The notes beneath the pieces were generated by a model. It did no database searches. It was not told the DNA's origin and worked only from the letters and a program-made list of their open reading frames with translations. Source: G963664835 sp963664835 (lineage in GTDB: Bacteria; Chloroflexota; UBA6077; FW602-bin22; JBCLEL01). From it: a stretch of DNA of 64,000 bases. The translations under genes and the position numbers were made by a program. Below are positions 53,134-62,308 of the stretch, in pieces (positions within the stretch are counted from its first letter, which is position 1; each line of letters opens with the position of its first letter). The DNA is taken from positions 58,786 through 122,785 of the forward strand of contig CAXXUG010000006.1 of the NCBI GenBank assembly GCA_963664835.2. Direction: 5' to 3'.

Positions 53134-54833
53134 TCGCCGCCGCCGATCCGATCACCACCGAGGTCGTCCGCAACTTCGTCATATCCTGTGCCGAGGACAT
53201 GAACGCATCGCTCTGGCGCTCGGCCCATTCGGCGGTGATCTACGAGGGCAAGGACAGCGCCGTCGCCCTGATGGACGAGCACGGCAACATGCTCGGCCAG
53301 TCAACCGGCGTGCCGCTGTTCATCGGCGCCATCGATGCCTGCGTCCATCATGTCAGGGACTACTACGGCGACGACATTGCCGAGGGCGACATCTTCATAA
53401 TGAACGACTCCTACATGCAGGGGACGCATCTTCACGACATCACTGCCGTCGGCCCCATTTTCCACGACGGCGAGCTGATCGGGTTCGGCGCGGCAAGAGC
53501 GCACTGGAACGACATCGGCGCCATCGATCCGGGATCGACGATGGAATCCACCAGCATCTACCAGGAGGGCCTCCGGCTCGGTCCGACCCGGATCGTCAGC
53601 CGGGGGCGCCCGGTCCGCGAATGGTACGACCATCTCCGGCTCAACACCCGTTTTCCGGATGCCTCCATAGGCGACCTGGGCGCGCAGATTGCCGCCATCC
53701 GCACCGGCGAGCGCCGCCTCGGCCAACTGCTCGACCGGATCGGCGCCGCGACATACCGGGCGTCCTGCAGGAACATCTTCGAACAGGCCCGGCGCCTCGA
53801 CAGGGAGGCGATCGCGGCGATCCCCGACGGCAGCTGGTCCCGCGAAGGCTGGCTCGACGACGACGGCATCGGCGAGGATCCGGTCCGGGTCGCGCTGACG
53901 TTGACCATCGAGGGCGAGGAACTCACGGTCGATCTCGCCGGGTCGTCCGGACCCGTTGCCGGTTCGGTCAACTGCGGCGCCACCCAGACCAAGTCGCTGC
54001 TCCGGCTCGCATACAAGACGATGATAAACCCGGACAGGGCGATCACCGGCGGCTCCTTCGAGACAATGCGGGTGAAGATTCCCGAGTCCTGCGTGTTCAA
54101 CGCCCAGGAGCCGGCCGCATGCGAGTGGTACTTCACCGGGCTCGGCCTGCTCGCCGACCTGTTCATTTCCTGCATGTCCGAAGCGATGCCCGAACGCTCG
54201 ACGGCCGCCCATTACGGCGACAGCATGGTCGCCGCCTTCTTTTCGGTGGATCCCGGCCGCGGCCACTGGATCGCCATTGAGCCGACCGCCGGCGGCTGGG
54301 GCGGCCGCGCCGACGGGGACGGCGAGAGCGCACTCATAAATCTGGTGAACGGCGGTTTCCGCAACATTCCCGCCGAAGTCTACGAGACCAAGTTCCCGGT
54401 CAGGGTGGAGGAGTTCGCCTTCCGGGCCGATTCCGGTGGAGCCGGGCGTCATCGGGGTGGCTGCGGCGTGATCCGGCGCTACCGGCTGCTCGAGGACTGC
54501 CATTGCGCGCTCTGGTTCGAACGGTCCCGGACCCCGGCCTGGGGGCTCAACGGCGGTGCCGACGGAAAGGGACCTCGAATCGCCATACGTCACCCCGACG
54601 GAACCGTCGACACGCCACTCAAGATGCGCGCCCGGCCCCTGAAGTCCGGAACCCTCGTCGAGACCTTCACCGGCGGAGGAGGCGGCAACGGCGACCCCCG
54701 GGAACGCGCGAGAGACGCGGTTCTCGCCGACGTCCGCCAGGGATACGTGACGCCCGATGGCGCCCGTCGCGACTATGGTGTCGATGTCGGCAAATCCGGG
54801 GCTGACTCTCCGGGTTCGGAGACGGCACGCTGA
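53130..54833 (+). CDS. hyuB: HyuB: hydantoinase/oxoprolinase subunit B
   Basis: Partner subunit of HyuA, 567 residues. Family motifs include FIMNDSYMQGTHLHDITAV, GFGAARAHWNDIGA, DLAGSSGPVAGSVNCG, the EPTAGGWGGRADGDGESA glycine-rich part and a C-terminal GGGGGNGDPRERARD. Start ATG 53130 overlaps the hyuA stop. The next gene starts inside its stop codon with a CTG. The pair acts in the cytoplasm on the substrate presumably imported by the flanking ABC system. Confidence 0.93.
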   Translation: MIAAADPITTEVVRNFVISCAEDMNASLWRSAHSAVIYEGKDSAVALMDEHGNMLGQSTGVPLFIGAIDACVHHVRDYYGDDIAEGDIFIMNDSYMQGTHLHDITAVGPIFHDGELIGFGAARAHWNDIGAIDPGSTMESTSIYQEGLRLGPTRIVSRGRPVREWYDHLRLNTRFPDASIGDLGAQIAAIRTGERRLGQLLDRIGAATYRASCRNIFEQARRLDREAIAAIPDGSWSREGWLDDDGIGEDPVRVALTLTIEGEELTVDLAGSSGPVAGSVNCGATQTKSLLRLAYKTMINPDRAITGGSFETMRVKIPESCVFNAQEPAACEWYFTGLGLLADLFISCMSEAMPERSTAAHYGDSMVAAFFSVDPGRGHWIAIEPTAGGWGGRADGDGESALINLVNGGFRNIPAEVYETKFPVRVEEFAFRADSGGAGRHRGGCGVIRRYRLLEDCHCALWFERSRTPAWGLNGGADGKGPRIAIRHPDGTVDTPLKMRARPLKSGTLVETFTGGGGGNGDPRERARDAVLADVRQGYVTPDGARRDYGVDVGKSGADSPGSETAR

Positions 54834-56413
54834 CCGGCCCGTCGGTCGCCACTGAAGCGGTTGCCGCCCTTCGGGCCGAGGGGATCGGCGTTGCCTTCGG
54901 CGGCGTCCCGGTTCTCGAAGACGTCACGCTCGACATCCGTTCCGGCGAAATCCACGGGCTGATCGGCGAGAACGGCGCCGGCAAGTCGACGCTCGGCAAG
55001 GTCTTCGGCGGCTACTATTCCGCGACGACCGGCCGGCTGGTCGTCTTCGGCCGGCCGGTGACCCGGTGGGACCCGCCGACCGCGCTGGCGAACGGCGTGG
55101 CCATCATGCATCAGGAACTGCAGCTGGTCCCGGCGATGACCGTGGCCGAGAACGTGTTCCTCGGCCTCGAGCACGAACGACTGGGCGTTCTCGAGAGGGA
55201 CGAGGCGGAACGCCTGGTGGCGCTGATGCGGAGCAGCGGCTTCTCCCTCGACCCGGGGGCGCTGGTCGCCGACCTGCCGATCGCCGATCAGCAGAAGATC
55301 GAAATCCTGCGGGCCCTGGCCCGCGACGCCCGGGTGATCGTCATGGACGAACCGACGTCGTCCCTGTCCAAGGACGAGGTCGGCCAGTTGCATGACGCCA
55401 TGCGCACGCTCCGGGACGAGGGCCGGACCGTCATCTACGTGTCGCATTACCTGGAAGACATCCTGGCGGTGACGGACCGGGTCACCGTTCTCAGGGACGG
55501 TGTTCACGTGCGAACCGGCACGACGGCGGAGGAAACCCGGGGAAGCCTGGTCTCGGCGATGCTGGGTCAGGGCAAGACGGAAACGCCCTTTCCGGAGAAG
55601 GTCCGGCCCGCCGATGCGGAAACGGTTCTCGACGTTTCCGGACTCGGGAACGATGCCGGCGTCAGGGGCGCATCGCTAACCGTCGGGAAAGGCGAGATCG
55701 TCGGGCTGATCGGTCTCGTCGGCAGCGGTCGCAGCGAGATCGCCCGGGCGATCATCGGCGCCGACCCGGCACGGACCGGGGATGTCGCGCTCAACGGACG
55801 ATCCTACCGTCGGCGGAGCGTGGCGGAATCGGCACGACGGGGGCTGGTGATGGTTCCGGAGGACCGGCGCCGCCAGGGACTGGTCATGACCATGCGGGTC
55901 CGGGCCAACATCACGTTGCCGCACCTGGCCCGGATCTCCCGCGCCGGAATGATCCGTTCGCGGAAGGAACTGTCGCGAACCCGGGAGCTCATCGAGTATT
56001 TCCGGGTCCGCCCGGCCGATCCGGACGGGGATGTGTCCCGGTTTTCGGGAGGCAACCAGCAGAAGGTCCTGTTTGGCAAGTGGCTTGCCGGAAATCCGGG
56101 GATCGTCATTCTCGACGAACCGAGCCGGGGCGTCGATGTCGGAGCGCGGGAACGCATCCACCAGGCCATTGCCGAACTGGCCGCCCGCGGCACGGCCGTC
56201 CTGGTGATTTCGAGCGAAATCAGCGAAGTCCTCGGCCTCGCGCACAGGGCCTATCTGATTGACCGCGGGCGGACCGTCGAGGAAATTGACCCGCAGGAGC
56301 ACAGCGAGGCGACGGTGCTTTCGGCATTGTTCCGCCATCAGGCGGAAGTAGTATCCGCACGGGGCACGCGGGCCGGAACCGGGGAGGGCAGGAACGTGCA
56401 ATTGACGCCATGA
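54830..56413 (+). CDS. RbsA-type sugar ABC transporter ATPase, probable CTG start
   Basis: Two fused nucleotide-binding domains, 527 residues. NBD1 has GENGAGKSTLGKV and VIVMDEPTSSLS. NBD2 has a degenerate Walker A (GLVGSGRSEIARAI) and FSGGNQQKVLFGKWLAG with VILDEPSRGVDVGA. The first full-length codon is CTG 54830, overlapping the hyuB stop as CTGA, with GGAG eight nt upstream. An in-frame stop at 54803-54805 and no ATG, GTG or TTG before Walker A leave no ordinary start. The GTG at 55058 would remove NBD1's Walker A. Confidence 0.9.
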   Translation: MTGPSVATEAVAALRAEGIGVAFGGVPVLEDVTLDIRSGEIHGLIGENGAGKSTLGKVFGGYYSATTGRLVVFGRPVTRWDPPTALANGVAIMHQELQLVPAMTVAENVFLGLEHERLGVLERDEAERLVALMRSSGFSLDPGALVADLPIADQQKIEILRALARDARVIVMDEPTSSLSKDEVGQLHDAMRTLRDEGRTVIYVSHYLEDILAVTDRVTVLRDGVHVRTGTTAEETRGSLVSAMLGQGKTETPFPEKVRPADAETVLDVSGLGNDAGVRGASLTVGKGEIVGLIGLVGSGRSEIARAIIGADPARTGDVALNGRSYRRRSVAESARRGLVMVPEDRRRQGLVMTMRVRANITLPHLARISRAGMIRSRKELSRTRELIEYFRVRPADPDGDVSRFSGGNQQKVLFGKWLAGNPGIVILDEPSRGVDVGARERIHQAIAELAARGTAVLVISSEISEVLGLAHRAYLIDRGRTVEEIDPQEHSEATVLSALFRHQAEVVSARGTRAGTGEGRNVQLTP

Positions 56414-57345
56414 CCTGGCACGGTGTTCAGCGATTTCTCCAGAGCTATGCGGTGCTGATCCTGATCGTGCTGCTGATCGTGGCACTCAGCCTCTTGTCCG
56501 ACAGCTTCCTGACGTTTCGCAACCTGCTGAACATTCTCAACCAGAACTCGCCTCTGGCGATCATGGCCTCCGCGATGACACTGGTCATCATCGCCGGAGG
56601 TTTCGACCTTTCGGTGGGGGCGATCTTCGCCATGGGTGCCGTCTCCTCGGCCTACATAGCGCTTCACGTCGATCCCTATCTCGGCCTCATGATGGCTCCG
56701 GTCATCGGCCTCGGCCTCGGCATCATCAACGGTTTCGCGATCACGCTGCTGAGCGTGCATTCGTTCCTTGCGACCATAGCCACCAGCCTGATCTTCAGGG
56801 GAGTCGCCATCGTCCTGTCGGACGGGCGGCTGATTCCGGTGCGCATGGACGAGTTCACATGGCTCGGACGCGGCAAGTTCGGCGGCATCTTCATTGCCGT
56901 CTGGATCATGGTCGCCTTTGCCGTGGCGCTGAGCCTTGCCCTGACCCGGACGACTTTCGGCAGGCGGGTGTTCTCCGTCGGCGGCAACGAGGAAGCGGCC
57001 ATACTGTCCGGGATCCGGACCCACCGGATCAAGATAGCCACCTTTGCCATCGCGGGACTGGCCGCCGGGCTGGCTTCGGCAATCGCCGCCTCGCGGATCT
57101 CGCTCGGGCAGGCGTCCGCCGGAACCGGCATGGAACTCCAGGCAATCGCCGCCGTTATTCTCGGCGGGACCAGCATCTATGGCGGGCGCGGCGCGGTATG
57201 GCGGAGCGTCGCCGGGGTCTTTTTGCTGGCGCTCATCAACAACGGATTCAACATCCTGAACGCCGATCCGTTCTACCGCGACCTGACCACCGGGCTGATC
57301 ATTCTTGCCGCCATCGGCATCAGTGCCGGAGGTGCCCGGCGTTGA
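56410..57345 (+). CDS. RbsC-type sugar ABC transporter permease
   Basis: A polytopic inner-membrane protein of 311 residues with about nine spans. The conserved permease features are GGFDLSVGAIFAMGAVSSAYIA, LSVHSFLATIATSLIFRGVAI, TTFGRRVFSVGGNEEAA and AVILGGTSIYGGRGAVWRS. ATG 56410 overlaps the ATPase stop (ATGA). It ends the operon; the converging operon ends 134 bp further on. No clear terminator was found in between. Confidence 0.92.
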   Translation: MTWHGVQRFLQSYAVLILIVLLIVALSLLSDSFLTFRNLLNILNQNSPLAIMASAMTLVIIAGGFDLSVGAIFAMGAVSSAYIALHVDPYLGLMMAPVIGLGLGIINGFAITLLSVHSFLATIATSLIFRGVAIVLSDGRLIPVRMDEFTWLGRGKFGGIFIAVWIMVAFAVALSLALTRTTFGRRVFSVGGNEEAAILSGIRTHRIKIATFAIAGLAAGLASAIAASRISLGQASAGTGMELQAIAAVILGGTSIYGGRGAVWRSVAGVFLLALINNGFNILNADPFYRDLTTGLIILAAIGISAGGARR

Positions 57346-57478
57346 TGCCGGACCGGGGAGCGCGCCCGGGCTCCGCTGCGGCCGGTTTTCCGCGTTGGAG
57401 AGATTGGCGCGGCCGTCCACCGGAACGTCTGCCGGCGACAATTCGGCCGGCGTCCTGCTTGAGACGCGACTTGCGCGT

Positions 57479-58699
57479 TCATACTGCGTAGTGCCGGATG
57501 AAGTCGCGATCCGGTTCGACGCCGAGTCCCGGACGATCGGGTATCGCCACCCGGCCCCCGCTGCGTGCGATCTGCTTCTGGATGTCCAGGGCTTCGACCA
57601 AAAGTTGATCCCTGAAGCTGTTCTCGGTGGTGTCGAACTCCAGCATGGGCTCGCTCGGGAACAGACTGCCGGGCAATGCAGGTACCGCGGCCAGGAGCTG
57701 AAGGTTCGCCGCGACGGCTATCGCCGAACCCCATACATGGTTCACGACCGGAATGAAGTGCGCGTGGCACAGCGCGAGAACGCGAAGATACTCGCTGACG
57801 CCGCCCAGTCCGCAGACTTCGGGCTGCGCGATGTCGAGCCCGCGGCACTCCAGCAGCGTCCGCCAGCCCCATCGGGTGAATTCCGCCTCGCCGCCGGCGA
57901 TGTTGACGCGCAAGCCGGAACGCAGTGCCGCGTATCCGGCCAGATCCTCCGGCGCGACCGGCTCCTCGAACCAGAGGGCGCCGAGTTCTTCCAGGGCCCG
58001 GCCGACATGGAAGGCGTCTCCGGCCGTGTAGCAGTGGTTCGCATCCACCATGAAGTCGAACTCTTCGCCGACGCCGCGTCGCACTGCCTCGGCCAGGGCG
58101 ATGTCGTGCCGGGGACCGAGTCCAACTTTCATCTTCGCCGCGACGAAGCCCATCTCCCGTATCCTGGCGGCTTCGTCGGCGAATCGTGCGGCGAGCGATG
58201 CCGGGTCTTCGCGACGGAGCATCATGCCGTAGCCATAGACGGGAACCGATTCCCGATGCGCGCCGCCGATCAGCTTGTGGACCGGCAGTCCCGCAACCTT
58301 TCCGGCGATGTCCCAGAGCGCGATGTCGACTCCTGAGAGTGCCTGAAGCGGCATCCCCTTCTGACCGTGATCGCGAAGCATGTTGTAGACCTTGTGCCAA
58401 AGCACGTCGCGGTCCAGCGGGTCGGCGCCGAGCGCCATCGGCTGGATGACTTGCTCGACAATCGTGCGGTTTGCGAGAGCAACGGTTCCGGGACCGAAGC
58501 ACTCTCCCCAGCCAGTTACGCCTGCGTCGGTCTCGACCTCCACGAGATGCGCAGTGCGCTTGCTGTAGAACTGCTGCGAGTACCCGAGTTCCTCTGGCAT
58601 GTCGCATTGCAGCACATGGCTGGTGATCCGGGTGATCTTCATCCGGGATCGGGCCGCCTGGGATTGCGGTCCGGTTGGTGGAGATGTCGTCACGTGCAT
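57479..58699 (-). CDS. Enolase-superfamily dehydratase, mandelate racemase-like
   Basis: The 406-residue barrel enzyme has an N-terminal capping domain (ITSHVLQCDMPEELGYSQQF). The barrel has the KxK pair in VAAKMKVGLG, metal ligands in MVDANH, LWFEEPVAPE and NIAGGEAEFT, and a distal HVWGSAIAVAANLQL with the acid/base His. These features fit the mandelate racemase subgroup, mostly sugar-acid dehydratases. The start is ATG 58699 with a perfect GGAGG upstream. It is the last gene of the sugar oxidation operon, so a dehydration of the acid made by the GMC enzyme is likely. Confidence 0.9.
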   Translation of the reverse strand: MHVTTSPPTGPQSQAARSRMKITRITSHVLQCDMPEELGYSQQFYSKRTAHLVEVETDAGVTGWGECFGPGTVALANRTIVEQVIQPMALGADPLDRDVLWHKVYNMLRDHGQKGMPLQALSGVDIALWDIAGKVAGLPVHKLIGGAHRESVPVYGYGMMLRREDPASLAARFADEAARIREMGFVAAKMKVGLGPRHDIALAEAVRRGVGEEFDFMVDANHCYTAGDAFHVGRALEELGALWFEEPVAPEDLAGYAALRSGLRVNIAGGEAEFTRWGWRTLLECRGLDIAQPEVCGLGGVSEYLRVLALCHAHFIPVVNHVWGSAIAVAANLQLLAAVPALPGSLFPSEPMLEFDTTENSFRDQLLVEALDIQKQIARSGGRVAIPDRPGLGVEPDRDFIRHYAV

Positions 58700-58913
58700 C
58701 GTTCCTCCAGGAGAACCGCCTGTCGGCTCATGTCGCGGATTGACCGCCGAGTCCGCTGGCGGAAGGCGGCCGGCAGCAGACGGGGCGCTGTCGCAGGTGC
58801 ACGGCATTCCCTCGCAAACGTCATGCGAAGCCGGTGCCCCCTGTCACGAGTCTCTTGCGTGATCGGCGTCCCGGGTCTCGGGGATTGCTCGAAGAGCACC
58901 TGATCGTCCTCCG

Positions 58914-60527
58914 TCAATCGTAAAGCGTGGCGGCATTCTTCAGAATGCTGTTTCCGACGTGGAGCGCCAGAGCCTGAATCGTGGATGTCGGGTTCACGGC
59001 GCCGGCGGTCACGAACAGGCTGCCGTCGACGACGAACAGGTTGCGCACGTCGTGACATCGCCCCCAGGCGTTGACCACCGACCGTTCCGGATCATGACCC
59101 ATGCGGGCGGTGCCCATCTGGTGCCAACCGGCCCTCCGCCAGACCGGCTTGCCCGCCCCGATGACCTGTCTTGCGCCGGCGGCGAAAAGGGCTTCCTCGG
59201 CACGGGCTTCGCCATGGGCGATCATCTTCCAGGTGTTGTCATCGACCGAATAGGTGATTTTCGGCGCGGGAATTCCGTCACTGTCGGTCAGTTCCGGATC
59301 CAGAGTGACCGAGTTCGCCTCGCGCGGAAGGTCCTCGGTAACGACGGTCAACCCGGCGGCGTACGGGTAGGTGTCATCCATCAGCCGCCGATGATCCGCA
59401 CCCCAGGGAATCGGCGCGTCGATTCCGTAGCCGCCGAGAGCCCATGTCATCGGCGTGGTCATTCGTCCGCTGTGCAGCCCGTACCCTCGCACGAAGTCGC
59501 GCGACGGGTCGGTCTCGTAGAATTCCTGACTGAGGATGCTGCAGGCCATCGGCCCCTTGAATCCCTCCATCGGCTCGTCGAAAATTCCGGTGACGCCGGT
59601 CAGCGGATGGAACATCAGGTTCCTGCCGACCAGCCCGCTGCGGTTGGCTATGCCGTCAGGAAACTGCCGGGACTTCGAGTGCAGCATCAGGCGGGGTGTG
59701 CCGATTCCGTTGCAGGCGAGCACCACGATTTCCGCTTTCTGCCGCCGCACCCGGCCCTCCGAGTCAAAGTAGAGGACGCCGGCGGCCCGGCCGGTCTCGT
59801 CAAGCAGAACTTCGCGCACGCGGCAATTCGGCCGCAGTTCCACGCCTGCCCGGAGGAGCGTCGGCCAGTAGGTCAGGTGAACGCTTGCCTTGGCGCCGGT
59901 TGCGCAACCGAGATCGCAGGTGCCGGCATTGACGCATTTTGCGCGTCCGTCATCGTCGCGGCTGAGAATCGCCACGTCGGATGGCCACCAGTGCCAGCCC
60001 AGCCGGTTGAAACCCCGTGCAAGCGTTCGCCCCAGCCGGCCGATGGGAATTGGCGGGTGTGGCGGTTCGTAGGGAGGGTAGGCGGGGTTTCCGGCCTGTC
60101 CCGATGCCCCCATGTTGCGGTCGTTGATCGCGTAGTACGGCTCGAGCGTCGCATAATCCAGCGGCCAGTCGTCGGCAACACCGTCGAGGGTGCGTGTGCG
60201 AAAGTCCGAAGGATGCATGCGGGGCCAGTGTGCAAGGAAATTGATGGTCGAGCCGCCCACGGCATTGAAATTGACAGGGGCTATCGGCGAGCAGCTTGAA
60301 TTGATCGGGTAGTCCTGCGGAAGCTTTCTGACGTTGGGGTCGCAACTGAACCCGGCGTAGCGATCGAGTTCGTAATCCTCCTTCAAGCTGGGATAGTCCG
60401 CGTCGGAGATCGACGGTCCCTGCTCGAGACAGAGAATTCGCATTCTCGAGCCGAGCAGCGACCACGCAAACGCTGCGCCGGACGCACCTGCACCCACGAT
60501 AAGCACGTCTACCGTTTCGTTGGTCAG
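58914..60527 (-). CDS. GMC oxidoreductase (gluconate/sugar dehydrogenase large subunit-like), probable CTG start
   Basis: FAD-dependent GMC enzyme of 537 residues. VDVLIVGAGASGAAFAWSLLG binds FAD at the N-terminus; AVGGSTINFLAHWPRMHPSDF, CVNAGTCDLGCATGAKASVHLTY, RRAGWHQMGTARMG and the C-terminal VVDGSLFVTAGAVNPTSTIQALALH follow. The only ordinary start, GTG 60506, falls inside the FAD strand and has no ribosome-binding site. CTG 60527 has GGAGG eight nt upstream and gives the natural N-terminus TNETVDVLIVG. Partner subunit 3 is encoded upstream. No signal peptide, so a cytoplasmic location is suggested. Confidence 0.9.
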   Translation of the reverse strand: MTNETVDVLIVGAGASGAAFAWSLLGSRMRILCLEQGPSISDADYPSLKEDYELDRYAGFSCDPNVRKLPQDYPINSSCSPIAPVNFNAVGGSTINFLAHWPRMHPSDFRTRTLDGVADDWPLDYATLEPYYAINDRNMGASGQAGNPAYPPYEPPHPPIPIGRLGRTLARGFNRLGWHWWPSDVAILSRDDDGRAKCVNAGTCDLGCATGAKASVHLTYWPTLLRAGVELRPNCRVREVLLDETGRAAGVLYFDSEGRVRRQKAEIVVLACNGIGTPRLMLHSKSRQFPDGIANRSGLVGRNLMFHPLTGVTGIFDEPMEGFKGPMACSILSQEFYETDPSRDFVRGYGLHSGRMTTPMTWALGGYGIDAPIPWGADHRRLMDDTYPYAAGLTVVTEDLPREANSVTLDPELTDSDGIPAPKITYSVDDNTWKMIAHGEARAEEALFAAGARQVIGAGKPVWRRAGWHQMGTARMGHDPERSVVNAWGRCHDVRNLFVVDGSLFVTAGAVNPTSTIQALALHVGNSILKNAATLYD

Positions 60528-60638
60528 CTCGGATTCCTCCGGTTTCCGGTGATGGCGTCGGTCCAGGTCCCATGCGCCCTGTACGGGAGCGCGGCGGTTC
60601 TGCTGCGGGAAAAGCTCATCGAGGCCGCGTTCCCGTCA

Positions 60639-61115
60639 TCAGGACGGCCGGTAGCAGCGGCCCCGCGCGAGAACCGGTGCGAGAAGTTCGGCCATCTCTT
60701 CGGGATCATCGTCGGGCACATCGTAGCCGCCCGGTTGCGTCGGTCGGGAAGAGAGGCCGAAGAGCGGACGAATGTCTGATCTGCTGTAGTAGCCCGTGTA
60801 GGCCGTGCGCAGCAGTGCCTGGAACGCTTCGGGAGCATTCCGCTCAAGCGTCTTGACGACGGCAGTGCGCTCGGCCGCCTCCAAATCGCGGAACTCCCCG
60901 CCCAGATCGGCGGCAGTCGTGGCGACGCGGGAAAGGCCGTCCCGGACCCGGAACGAGAGTGTCGGATCGGACGTGCACGCGCTGACGACGAAGTCGGCCA
61001 CGCCTAGTGCGCCGGCGCCGGGAACTCGGTTGTCGGGACTCGGCGGGATGACTTCGTCGAGCAGACTCGCGAGCAGGCCGACCTCGAAGTCGTTCCAGGG
61101 GGGAGGGCGGTTCAT
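60639..61115 (-). CDS. Gluconate 2-dehydrogenase subunit 3-like protein
   Basis: The 158-residue protein resembles the small subunit of FAD-dependent sugar dehydrogenases: LASLLDEVIPPSPDNRVPGAGALGVADFVV, with FRDLEAAERTAVVKTLE and LLRTAYTGYYSRSDIRPLFGLSSRPTQPGGYD. In known systems subunit 3 carries a Tat signal that exports the GMC subunit; none is present here. ATG 61115 overlaps the permease stop (ATGA) and follows GGAGGAGG. Its place directly before the GMC gene supports the pairing. Confidence 0.85.
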   Translation of the reverse strand: MNRPPPWNDFEVGLLASLLDEVIPPSPDNRVPGAGALGVADFVVSACTSDPTLSFRVRDGLSRVATTAADLGGEFRDLEAAERTAVVKTLERNAPEAFQALLRTAYTGYYSRSDIRPLFGLSSRPTQPGGYDVPDDDPEEMAELLAPVLARGRCYRPS

Positions 61116-62308
61116 TCGCCTCCTCCTCCGCGGCCGGAGTTCGAACTCTGGCGGGAGAGAGCGTCGATCGCCGTTGCCAGCAGCAGGATCGCGCCTGAGA
61201 ACATCAGCTTGTCGGCGGCCGAAGCGCCCGAGAGGTCCAGCCCGTTGCCCAGCGAACCGATCACCAGTGCTCCCAGTATCGCGTTCCAGACCGAGCCGCG
61301 TCCACCGAACAGCGAGGTGCCGCCGATCACCGCCGCTCCGATCGCCTCCAGCAGCAGAGGTCCGCCGGCGAATGCGTTGAACGACACCGAGGCGTACCGC
61401 GACGCGCCGACAATGCCTCCGATAGCCGCCATGAGGCCGACTATTCCGAAGGCAGCGACCCGGACCCGGCGGACGTTCATGCCTGCCCGTCGCGCGGATT
61501 CGGCGTTTCCCCCGACGGCAAAGAGCGCGCGTCCGAACGGAGTCGACGTGGTGATCCATCCGAGGAGCGCAGTCACGCCGACCAGCAAGACCACGAGCAA
61601 CGGTACGCCACGGTAGTTGTTCAGGGCAGCGACTGCGGCAAGGATGAGAATGGCGATGACGATGGTCCGCACCCAGAGCAGGGTGTTGCTGTCGGCCTCA
61701 AGCCCGCGGGCACGCCGCTGGCGTTGACGCCGCAGGGAAAACACCGCGATGGCCAAGGCGAAGGCGATGCCAAGCAACCAGCCCAGGGCTGGCGTGAGGG
61801 CGATCGTGGTCAACCCTCGGATCAGCGGATCGCGCATGTTTATGGCACCCTGAATGCCGAGGATCTTGAGCATCAGCCCCTGCAGTCCAAGCAGTCCGGC
61901 CAATGTGACCACGAAGGAAGGGATGCCGACGAAAACGACCATTACGCCCTGGGCGAGCCCGATCGCCACACCGACCGAAACCGCGATGAGGCAGGCGAAG
62001 GGGGCAGGCGTTCCGCCAATGAGAAGAACCGCCAACAGGGCGGCGCAGACACCGGCGTTGGCCGCGGTGGAGAGGTCGATCTCGCCGAGCAGAAGGACGA
62101 CGGTCAGTCCCACCGCCAAGGTGCCGACAACCGCCGACTGCATGAAAAGGAAATAGAAGTTCCGGGGACTCAGGAATGCCGGCTCCGTGATCCCGAACCA
62201 CAGCCAGATCGCCGCAAGCGCCAGCGATACCGGAACAAAGCCGCCGAAGCGCGTCTCGCGCAGCATCCGGAGGCGCTCGCCAAGGGAAGCGCCGGTTTCA
62301 GACTCCAT
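61112..62308 (-). CDS. Sugar ABC transporter permease, XylH/RbsC type
   Basis: A 398-residue inner-membrane permease with about ten spans. Features are GEIDLSTAANAGVCAALLAVLL, GIPSFVVTLAGLLGLQGLMLKILG, STPFGRALFAVGGNAESARRAGMNVRRVRVAAF and AVIGGTSLFGGRGSVWNAILGALVIGSLGNGLDL. The length and the inserted loop (LRRQRQRRARGLEADSN) match the xylose-type permeases rather than the shorter RbsC. It overlaps the ATPase gene by 11 bp and the subunit-3 gene by 4 bp. Confidence 0.92.
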   Translation of the reverse strand: MESETGASLGERLRMLRETRFGGFVPVSLALAAIWLWFGITEPAFLSPRNFYFLFMQSAVVGTLAVGLTVVLLLGEIDLSTAANAGVCAALLAVLLIGGTPAPFACLIAVSVGVAIGLAQGVMVVFVGIPSFVVTLAGLLGLQGLMLKILGIQGAINMRDPLIRGLTTIALTPALGWLLGIAFALAIAVFSLRRQRQRRARGLEADSNTLLWVRTIVIAILILAAVAALNNYRGVPLLVVLLVGVTALLGWITTSTPFGRALFAVGGNAESARRAGMNVRRVRVAAFGIVGLMAAIGGIVGASRYASVSFNAFAGGPLLLEAIGAAVIGGTSLFGGRGSVWNAILGALVIGSLGNGLDLSGASAADKLMFSGAILLLATAIDALSRQSSNSGRGGGGE

